Below are positions 54,383 to 64,000 of a DNA stretch of 64,000 nt, in pieces. The stretch is from Aphelidium insulamus. Its lineage: Eukaryota > Aphelidiomycota > Aphelidea > Aphelidiaceae. Position 1 is the stretch's first letter; the number at the start of each line of letters is the position of its first letter. The translations under genes were made by a program, and so were the position numbers. The DNA lies in assembly GCA_036784855.1 (NCBI GenBank), contig JAZDSV010000009.1:291001-355000 (forward strand). The letters are read 5' to 3'. The notes beneath the pieces were generated by a model. It had not been told where the DNA came from. It made no database searches and saw only the letters and a list, made by a program, of their open reading frames with translations.

Positions 54383-57300
54383 ATGAGCGCAGATTTCGTG
54401 CTCGAGTGGGCCGTCTCGGATGTCCTGCTGTCCGACAAACTTTTTCCACACGTATGTACATGCTCTTGTTGCATAACAGTTTCATAATAGGTCATCACAG
54501 CTGCCCGAGATTCCCGTGCGGTTCAGCAGCGCCGAGCAATACCGCGACTCGTTCGTGGTGCCGTGCAAGGAGGAAATGCGCGCCAGCATCGAGTCGTCGT
54601 GCCGCTCCATGTGGAATCGCACACACGAGGTCAACATCCCGGCCAAGGTGAGTCACGTAATTGGCCGCGACACCGTTGTGGTGGAGGTGCTGGCGTCGCG
54701 TCTGGACCCTGTATTTGCCCGTCGGCAGATCCGCTTCGGCGACATATACCTGCTGACCAGGCATCCCATTACCGATCTGGATAATATTGCGTATGCTGGC
54801 TCGGGTGCCGCGTTTGGCATTGTGCGCAACTTGACTGACTATGAGAGTGCCGGGGACAAGACACTGCACTGCTCTCTCCAGACCTCGTTCCCCACTCAGC
54901 AACGCTACTCGGCCACTGAAGGCGGCAAGCTGTCACTGAGTTTAATGGGTTCAGTGTTTGGCACGGAGCGTGCACTAGATGCTCTGGCTGCCGTTGGCTT
55001 CACAAATCTTATCCTGGACCCCTCGCTCGCGGTGCAGAATGTGAAGATTATGCATAACGCTGCCCCCAATTTTGTTCTCTCCAGCCGGCAAGAGCGATAT
55101 CTCGGCGGCTTGAACAGCTCGCAGCGCATGGCAATTATGAGGATTATTTCGCGTCCTACCGGGATCCATCTCATCCACGGGCCTCCCGGGACAGGTCAGT
55201 ACATGGATATAGATATCTGATGCCTGATCATCCACTTTCTGATATTGATTCTTTCACAGGCAAGACCGAGACAATGACCCGGCTGCTGCAGGTGCTGTAT
55301 GACGGTTCGACAGAGCAGTGCGCCGTCATTGTCGCCCCTACCAATGTGGCGGTGGGCAATCTGGCCAGTCGGATCGCCAAGTGGGCGGCTGACAGCGATT
55401 TGCCGCTGTCGGACTTTGTGCTCATTGGTTCGGAGGAGTCGATCGAGATGGACAGTCACAGCATGCAAGTCAGCGTCGAGAGCCGCGTGAAGCGCATAAT
55501 CACCATGGCAACCACGCTTCAGCTGCTGCTCTATCCCGCTGAAGTCCGTAACAATGTCTGGGATAGATTGGCGTATGACGAGGTTGGATTCGTGGAGCAT
55601 CTGGAGGTCCTGATGCCACATTTGACGGTGCTGTGGCGAGAAACACCTCCAAAACTGTGGCAAGACTGTTTTGCCGCGGTCAAGGAGCTCAAGGAGGCGG
55701 TTTACGATGACTTTTACGGTGATTGCAAACCACACAGATTCTCGTGTAAGTTATATTATACATCATAGCAGTTATTAATAAGTAGCTGATGGCCGTATCG
55801 AATGCTTGCGACGCATCCGAACCAGTGTTTTCAGTGGCCGAAAACTGATTCGAGCGTCATTGGTGAATTTGGAGAAAATGCGACCCGGCACACTGATCGC
55901 CCAGATCATCTCGTCGGCTCGATTTGCATTCTGCACAATTAATGTGGCTGGCCGGCGCTCCATGGAGGGTCTGTGGCAGCGTGGTCCCATCGTAATTGTC
56001 GATGAGGTACATTTATTCATTGTGTTTTATAAGGATGATAATAGTATTTCAGGCTGCACAAGCGGTAGAAGCCCAGTGCACAATAGCAATGCACAAGAAG
56101 GCACAATGCCTGGTGCTTGTGGGAGATCAGAGACAACTTCCGGCAACCGTGCTGTCTCGGCGCTGCTTTAGGAGCCGGTACGAACGCAGCCTCTTTGAAC
56201 GTCTGCTCCATTTCGAGTGGCCCGTGTCGCTGCTCGACACACAGTACCGCATGCATCCCGTCATATCGTCATGGTCATCTAGTACATTCTATGAAAACTG
56301 GTTGAAGGATGGTGCGACGGTGCTCCACGAGAATTTCCCCGCTCCGTGGAATCGTGACCCGGCGTTCCAGCTGCATCGACCGTTCGTATTTATTGATGTC
56401 GACGGCCAGGAAACGATGGACTATGAGACGCGTAGTCTGTGCAATCGGCAAGAAATTCACGCAGTGCGTACCATCATCCATCAGTTTGCCAAGCGGTTCG
56501 GCGGCGCTGGGTCACTACCCGTTTCCGTTGGCGTAATCACACCATACTCAAGCCAATGCGAGAATATGATCAAGGCGTTAAATCCGTCCGGTGAAGCAGT
56601 GACCGATGGCCGTGTGACCATTGGCAACGTTACAATCGATGTCAAGACAGTTGACGGTTTCCAGGGTCAAGGTACTTACAGTGTGATGTGTGAACATTTG
56701 ACGTTAATCTTATCAATTTGTAGAACGTGATGTGATTATATTTTCGTGCGTCCGGACTGGGCGAACTCTGGGCTTTGTGGCAGATTATAGGCGCATCAAC
56801 GTGGCAAGCAGTCGTGCCAAGTACTCATTCTGGGCCGTGGGCAAAAAGGCCGCTCTGGTGGCCAGCGGCGGTGTCTTGCGTAAACTCGTCCACTACAGCG
56901 CGCAAGAAAACGGCAACGTCTTTATCGAGAACTACGAAGGCTCGCATGCGGCCCAGGTAGCAGAAATGGATATTGAGCGAAGCGTGTGCGTGCGTGCGTC
57001 AAAGTTGGCGCTGCAGGCTTCTAATGGCACGGACGATTCGGCAGGCGGCAAAACCATTTGGACAGTTTCGTTCAAACGCAGTGCCATCCAGAGCGTGAAT
57101 GCCGCGCCAAAGCATATTATCGAGCTGGTTGTGCAGTACCTGGCCACATTGGCTGCGGGAAGGCGCCGTAGGAAGCAAGTGTGTTCCCACAATTTGAATG
57201 CTAGAGAAGACGAGTTTCCGTTCTTGCACGTCGACAGTATCAAAGAGTACTCGCTGCTGTGGACCGTGTCTATGCGATCCTACTTTGAGTACGGTACGGG

Positions 57301-60300
57301 CGTCGCGTACCGACAAATCATTGAGGTTTGGAACTTTGTGCGGTCCACGAATGTGGCGCCTACATACCAAAGCGTTGTGCACGCCATTCAGGCTTACAGC
57401 GATGCTTATTTTGCCATGTGTAGGCAGGAGCAATGGAGCAGTAGCAAGAATGGCGGGTCGATACAACTTCCCGTCTCGTTTCCGCAAGGTGACGTTTCGC
57501 TGTCCTGGTTCCGAAGCCATCTGTCTCGAAAAAACGACTCTAACGCAGCATCGGCGCTCGTCATCGACAAGAGCTACCCGATGGCCGTGGCCAATTTGAA
57601 CGAACTGTTCCGCGTGGATTTTGATAGCCGTGAGATGTCGTTCGACATGAATGCCGAAGAGACCTTCATCGTCAAGTCGGACCAGAGCTTGTTTGTGCTT
57701 GGCCGCTCCGGCACCGGTAAAACAACGGTTATGATGGCCAAAATGTACGAGCGGTACAAGATATTCTCAAAGTACAGCGAGTGCACTGAAATGTGCCAGA
57801 TCATTGTTACCGCGTGCAGGCAATGGGAGACTATTGGCATAAATGGACTTCTAGTGGCCAAGAATCAAATGCGCCGAATATGGCTTTTCGACGCCTGGAC
57901 GAAGAAGACGAGGATGATGCGGCGGCAAAAGTCTTCGAGGCTGATGAGGAATCCGAGTTTCCAATGTTTTTAACATTCCGAGAGTTTTTAAAGCGTATGA
58001 ATAAGAGTCTGGACAAGCCATTTCGTCCAAAGGAGAATTGTCAGACTGCCACACAGTATGACTCAGATGCTATGACATCAGATGCTACCATTGGCGCCGG
58101 TTCATATTCTCGACACGGTGCCGTAGACCCGTTCTTCAGCGCTGAAGTGACGTTTCAACTATTTCAGAGCAGCTATTTTAGAAATCTGAATCAGAAACTG
58201 ACCAAGCACTGTGACGCATACTTTGTGTGGAACGAATTTCAAGCCGTCATTAAAGGATCGTTAAGCGCGGTACGACTTGGTCGCCCCCTTTCGCGGACCG
58301 AGTACATTGCGCTCTCTCATCGTCGATCATCCACTCTCAGCGCGGAGGACCGCGCCCTGCTCTACGACACATTTGAGAGTTACGAGAAGAAGAAGGCGCA
58401 GCGAGGAGAATTTGATTTGCACGATCTGTGCGGACATTTGTATACGCAGCTGCGCACCACCAGCTACGTCGGTCCCACGGTGCATTTTCTATCCGTGGAT
58501 GAGGTTCGTGGTGATTTGCGCTGCTTTAACTTACATGCTTTGCTTAAGGCACAAGATTTCAGTCCATTGCAATTGGTTCTGTTTCGCTTTCCGTGCCGAA
58601 ACCCACGCGGCTTCATATTTGCTGGAGATACCGGTAAAATGATCCTTATTTGTCAAGTTGCATTGATACGTGCTGATTCCATTACAGCGCAAACAATTGC
58701 GGCTGGATCTGGCTTTCGATTTGAAGATATACGCGCACTGTTCCACGACGAGTTCATTCCGAATTTCTTTGATACAGACGTGACGGTACCTCCAGTGACT
58801 CATTTGGTGCAGAATTACCGCACACATGCTGGAGTGCTGAATCTTGCTTCGGTGACTGTTGATTGCCTGATCAAACTGTTTCCCGAATGTGTCGATAAGC
58901 TTCCCGCGGAAAACGCGCTGTTTTTCGGTCCCAAGCCAACTTTTATCGGGTCAGTTGAGATGGATCTGCTGCTGCTCAAGCTATTTGGCAAGAGCGAAGC
59001 TTCTGATGCCGAATTCGGTGCACAACAAGTACTCTTGGTACGAAACAGGACCACCCAAGACCGACTGCTGGAAATGCTTCCGACAGCACTGGTTCTTACG
59101 ATTCAAGAGTGCAAAGGCCTGGAATTCGAGGATGTGTTGATTTTCAATTTTTTTCACGACTCCGAGTTCGCCACGTGGCGGCTTCTCTTCCACGCCTACC
59201 CGAACTTAAAGGATGGTGACGAGCCGCTTCCGCGCTTTGAAGATCGGCGCCACCAGTTGCTGTGCAGTGAATTGAAAAATCTATACGTGGCCATCTCACG
59301 GTCCAAGAGCAATGTGTGGTTATTCGATCAGTCCATCCAGCGCCGAGCTACTCTGCTTCGCATCTGGGAGACACTCGATTTCATTGATTTTGTCCCGGAC
59401 GCCGACGAATCGTTCTTTAGCGTGCCTATTGCACGTGGCAGCTCCAAGGAAGATTGGCTAAAGCGTGGCTACGACTTTTACGATCGCGCGAATTACCGCA
59501 TGGCATACCGTTCATTTGTGTAGGCCGGCGATATGGGCAACGCCTCAATGGCCAAGATTATGCAGCTACACCAGGAAGCAGATGAATTGGAAGCCGCTGG
59601 TAAGCGCCGCGAGTTCTACAGCACAATGGAGAAGATTGGAAACCTGTACTGCGAGCTAAACAAACCTTTGAAAGCTGCGCAGTCATATTTTGCAGCAAGA
59701 TGTTTTTCTGCAGCTTTCGAGCAATATGTTACTGTAAAAGATTACCAAAAGGCACTCGACTGCTGTGTTGTTGGAAACGATTTGGATGCAGGCGTTCAAT
59801 TGATAAGCACAGAGGAAATGATGCCAGAGGCGCTGGCAAGTCAGTTCTTGTGGAAGGCCGCATGCTCTTATCAGTCTCGCGGTGCAGTCAAGAAAATGAA
59901 GACTTGCGCTGCATTGATTCAACCATATGCGAAACGACTAAAGTTTTACGAGCGCTACAACCTTAATGCGGAAGTTGAGGCACTGTTGATGGCCAGAAAT
60001 GACTACGGCACGTTAGGGAAAAGCTTTTTTCGGCGAGGCGATTTCTATAAAGCGGCTATTGCATTCGAAAAAAATGGCGATATTGCTAGGTTAAACGACG
60101 CGACAATTGCACTTTGCCGCTCCCAGTATGTCGTTCTAGTGCTGGCTGGTCGAATTTCGGAAACCCAATTGTCATCGTTACTTGCTAAGGCTCGTCGAGA
60201 GGACATGTGCCGTTCAGATCAGCAACATTTCGATTTATACAAGAAAACATTTGTCTCAACTTCAAAAGTCGACTTTGATAAGTGGATTAAAGCGTTTTGG

Positions 60301-62599
60301 TCAACGTCATCAGTTGTTGACGTTAGCGTGCTACTTCTGAAGCTATTGAACTCGCCAGTAACTTTGATGGAGACTGTTTCGTTCCCAAGTTTCCGCACGG
60401 CGCTAACTTTAGTCGAAAAGCTTATTGCTCTGTATGAGGAATTCGAAGGAGTAGCAAAGGCGTTTATTAACACAGGCAACTTTGATCATGCTACTTTCGG
60501 CGTATTCTCGATGGTAAAACATGATACATTGCAAGGGCACGTCAAGATTGATAGTATTGCTTGGCAAACAATGTGCGACGGCTTTTTCAATGGAGCTGCC
60601 AACGCGACGATGTTGAATGTTGCCGCAAGCGAGGCATGTCGTGGAGCCTCAATGCTGGTTAAACGATGTGTGAAAGATCGTCTGGAGGCGTGGATTGGAT
60701 CACTCTGGCAGCTGCTTGAGTCTCAACTACCATGCGACATGGTGACTCCGGTGGATATCGTGCTATGCAAAAACTCCAATTGTTCACTAATTCACTCCCG
60801 ATCCAAATCCCGTGTAATCTCAAGAGAACGCATGACGGCAGCTATTCGATTAGTCGAAGCTCATAGACGCGCGATATCGCTGCGTTTGGTTAAGGAGCAA
60901 GATTTATCGGCTTTCCTTGAGCCGCTGTTGTTCAACACATCCCCTACGTTTCACGATCAGTATTCAGTGACGAGGCAAGTGAATATTGCTGCACCCGTAT
61001 TAATAATAAGTGTTTCTTTCGTTTCTTAGAGAATTATATACGAATGCTACGATACAACTGCTGCTCGACAATCGAAAAACAAATTATCGCAATGAAGTAC
61101 TGCAACGGATTGCATCCCCATTGCTTCGGTAAGATACTCTTTTTTGGTGATGAATAGCATTAACGTAAGTCAGGCTGCATTATGTACAAGGAAGGCAAAT
61201 TTGGTCAGGCGCTCTGCCCAACAGTGGAAACGCGCGCGACTTGGTTCTCTCGTTACAATGGGAGCGACGGGGTGAGTCTGATCACCGCCAAGGTCACAGT
61301 CATCCTTTGGTAATTTCCACTGCATTCGGGATGCGAAGTTGCGTGTACTATGCGTTGTCGTGGCAAGAATGCGTACATCCGTCTGATTACTTATTCTATC
61401 TCGAAAAATTTGTCGTACGTGCACTTGCCTTCAGCAAATCATTTCACGGCGTCGCGTTGACTAGACGCTTGATTGCGGCTCATTTAATGGAGCTGCCTTC
61501 ACTTCGTCTTGGTTTTACCAAAAGCCCTGCGCAGAGTTTGTATTTCGAGCTAGGCGAAGCTGCAAAGTACCTGTTTTGTTTGGTATCGCCGCCATATTTG
61601 TGTAATTGGCTAGAACGGCATCGAATTAATCCACTTACGTATTGGCAATATGCGCACCGTTTAGCGACGCTAGTGTTCTGCCTCTGTGCTAGTCTATACA
61701 AGGATCGGCTGTTTGAACTTAATGCCGCGAACGCACTGCTATCACTGGCTCAATTAAACTATGCCGGAGTTCCTCCCTCGTTCAAGAATTTCGCGCCAAG
61801 GCTCAACTGCAGTAATCCCCCGTATGCATACATAGCTTTTGATGGATTGCGCGATATTAAAGAAGAGCTTGTTCACGTGATGGGTAATTTGACACTGAAA
61901 ACCCCCGGTCATTTGTGGAAGTATCGGCCCTACCGTGCATACATGGAGGATGGATCAATTAGTTTCGACAAATTATTCATCGAGTCTAGTTCTGCGGCCA
62001 TTAATGTCGAGGATGCTAAACAGCAGCAAGATAACCTTGTTGACGATGTAGCAAAACCGGAAGAGAAAAATGAGATGGACTTGATTGCATTCGAAAAGGT
62101 GGTGGACACATCAGACGTTTTTACTCAACTTCCGTCCTACATCATTGCCGGCTCACAAAGATGGCTGCGAAAAGCACGAGCCGCAATGGCAGCACGCAAT
62201 ATGAATCTTCCATTAGTAAAGCGACTGGAAGCAGAAGCACTGGCTTACTGGAATAACACTTCAGCAGGAAGGCGTTGGAATGCCGAAGAAAGATCGCTCT
62301 ACTCCACCACGATCAGAAAAATTATTATACTTGCAACAGAAGCTTCGGCGGCAATAAACTCCGCCATTGTATCAAAAACTGCTGTTCTGCGCACCGACAA
62401 GACCTGGGAAGAATACGAAACTGCACAGGCCACGGATGAGGCAATTGACTTGACGGATGAGCTGGACGATTTGCTTCAACGTTTAAAGATTGACCGGATA
62501 GTTCCGAGCGTAGACGACATGCTGGCCAGCGCGGATAAGGCTCAGCAGCTGCTCGGCCAGTACGGCAGATACGAGTGTTCGCGATGCAGAGAGTCGTGA
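54383..62599 (+). CDS. Giant protein with two SF1 helicases (Sen1/Upf1-like plus UvrD/TRANK1-like) and a long C-terminal repeat region
   Basis: The ATG at 54383 (MSADFVLEWAVSDVLLSDKL) fits the Sen1-like start; an upstream start is possible. First helicase: HGPPGTGKTET, with an intron (55196-55259) inside Walker A; VDE near 56000; LVGDQRQLPATV; LDTQYRMHP; VDGFQGQERDVIIFSC (intron about 56672-56723); NVASSRAKY. The same ORF (56732-57973) runs into a second helicase: LFVLGRSGTGKTTVMMAKMY, FLTFREFLKRM, FIFAGDT, TAQTISAGSGFRFED region, NYRTHAGVLNLASV, CKGLEFEDVLIFNF, LYVAISRSK. A TPR-like region follows (ADELEAAGKRREFYSTMEKI, KAAQSYFAARCFSAAFEQYV) to TGA 62599. Breaks: one base shift near 57815, an in-frame TAG at 59521-59523, and a splice-like mismatch at 58510-58560. 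The gene has about 2,600 codons. Confidence 0.85.
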
Positions 62600-62678
62600 C
62601 GTGCCAAAGTAAACACATTACCAAAGATAGTTTCACACTTGATGCTTTTATTATTGTGTTTCAACCATCACACTACTA

Positions 62679-64000
62679 TCAGCAGCGACAAGAGCCGTAG
62701 CGCTCTCCCCAGTAGCCGATCAGGTAGACCAGTGAGCCCACCAGCCGCACCGCTGACAAGCCCATGAAACTCCAGAATATGAACGTTAAGTAGGGGTTCG
62801 ATGTGGGATCGGCGCCGGCCACAACATTCGTCATGACAACAATCAGCAGCGCGTTGGAGAACATCCAACATAGCACCATTCGCGTGCGGAAGTTCCTGTA
62901 CCAGTCCTCCAGTTTGGTGGCCAGATCGCGTTTGGACGGCGACGCTGGCGGCCGGTTGGGCAGTGAGCGCAGCCACCGATCATAGTCCGAGTTGAGCATC
63001 TCCTTGTCCTTGTGATTCTCGAATGGCAGTTCCACATCCACCGCATCGGACTTGCCCTCACCTTTCTTGGCGGTGGTTGCACTGCCCAGCGACGACGCCT
63101 TGTTGTCGCCCTTGGTTCCCCAGGACACGTCGTGAGTGTTGCAAAATGCGTACACCATCAAGATGTTCACGAACGACGGCAGCAGGAACAGATACTGCAC
63201 AAAGCAGGTGATCATGTGCCACGGGTCGGCGTACAGCAGGGACGCCAACATGTATATACCCCACGTGGAGGCAAGCGAGATGAAAATGTCGCGGAATGCA
63301 GGGCTTTCGGAAATGGCTCGTCCAAGTGCCTGGCCCGTAGGAATAGATGGGTTGATTGCACGCTGATTGCCGATACTGTTGCTGATTGTGACGCCGATGG
63401 AGTAGCCGGCCAGAAACAGCATCAGCGCCATGATTAGGGCAAACAGCAGGACACAAATGATGTAGATTACGCGCGATCCTTGCGGCCTGTTTCCCAAACT
63501 GGCAATGAATATTACAATGATGGCAAAAAGGTCTGCAGATAGCGATTGTCAGTACATTCTCAACAAACGGTTTACACATACAGATTTGACGAAACAGCTG
63601 AAACACCAAGTCACCATAGTGAGTATCTCCAACGATGAACGGGTCGTTCTGACCAATCATATTTTGCGACAGAAAGTAAAAGGTCAGATAGAAATTTCCC
63701 AGCATGAACCAGGTGAACACCGTGCTGACCGTGTTGTATATCAGTTGGAATTGGAACAGAATCTTCTGAAACATGGAGTGACTGGTGCCCCAGATCTTGT
63801 ACCAGTGCACCAGCGCGTACGTGGAAGCTAATTAGGTTAGCAAAGAAAAGTAAAATGGCAACAAGTACATACCAAAGAAACTTCCATTGAGCCAGCGGCG
63901 GCGCTGCGAAATGAATTCGGGCAATTTGTCCGGCACGTCAGTCTCGGCATGCGCCGCCTTGACATATTTCAACACCCAGTTACTTTTAGTCTTGGCAACC
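62679..64000 (-). CDS. Chitin synthase (division 1), C-terminal part, 5' end off the window
   Basis: Chitin synthase polymerises UDP-GlcNAc across the plasma membrane. From the right edge: [14 protein letters not shown] (the QRRRW catalytic motif), intron about 63830-63872, [20 protein letters not shown], several membrane helices ([16 protein letters not shown]), intron about 63532-63580, [20 protein letters not shown], and the conserved block [19 protein letters not shown]-terminal helices end [22 protein letters not shown] is typical of classes I-III. It is transcribed toward the giant helicase (stops about 80 bp apart). Confidence 0.95.

Noticed and set aside
59521..59523. Reassigned TAG codon
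   Set aside because: TAG ends Use1 and the secreted kinase at plausible C-termini, so it is a stop in this genome.
5700..60000. Programmed ribosomal frameshifting as a general explanation of the frame breaks
   Set aside because: Both insertions and losses occur, with no shared slippery motif, and many lie in homopolymers; read errors or real mutation explain them better.

Overview
The window is eukaryotic nuclear DNA. Most genes are split by short GT-AG introns of about 40-60 nt, both strands are densely used, and several introns and spacers carry (TA)n tracts. The gene set points to a fungus, probably an early-diverging (non-Dikarya) lineage: a chitin synthase with the QRRRW motif, a Slt2/Mpk1-type cell-wall-integrity MAP kinase with TEY, Rav1 of the RAVE complex and p150Glued dynactin sit beside a P2C-like cation ATPase, a Polinton-type DNA polymerase and a TRANK1-like giant helicase. 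The lineage is an inference; no rRNA or other marker is present.

Layout. 0-7 kb: M13 metallopeptidase (5' end off the window), deoxyhypusine hydroxylase, MAP kinase, TAF10 and cyclophilin. 7-11 kb: a secreted-type glycosyltransferase gene, a decayed paralogue, and a 118-bp tandem repeat built from the 3' end of the first copy. 11-22.7 kb: a PH-CLU protein, a divergently placed kinase with a signal peptide, dynactin p150, and a Use1 SNARE ending in HDEL. 22.7-40.9 kb: a small four-helix membrane protein gene cut in two by a 17.56-kb nested mobile island. 41-46 kb: the intact-position paralogue of the split gene, a 155-bp tandem repeat, and an eIF2-alpha-type kinase with a PAS domain. 47-53 kb: Rav1. 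54-62.6 kb: a two-helicase giant gene. 62.7 kb to the end: chitin synthase (5' part off the window).

The mobile island is the main discovery. The outer element has 16-bp inverted termini and a 6-bp target duplication (GCCGTG), and removing it restores the host reading frame exactly. Its first gene is a tyrosine recombinase (Crypton/Starship-captain-like) that is broken just after the first catalytic Arg by a second element with 1.46-kb inverted repeats. That second element is Polinton-like: it has protein-primed-type PolB with an OTU-like N-terminal region, and a retroviral-type integrase. No capsid genes were recognised. It carries what look like host-derived passengers: a complete intron-containing P-type cation ATPase, the 3' tail of an ABCG transporter, and a membrane-anchored Smr protein. 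It was later invaded by an 8-bp-TSD insertion holding an RT-less chromovirus, and by a solo LTR that splits the Smr gene. The right inverted repeat preserves the empty site of the first of these insertions.

Many conserved genes (TAF10, cyclophilin, dynactin, both four-helix genes, the secreted kinase, PolB, the giant helicase) need single-base shifts to read through, with little amino-acid decay. Some of these are probably consensus indels rather than real mutations, so pseudogene calls should be treated with caution.
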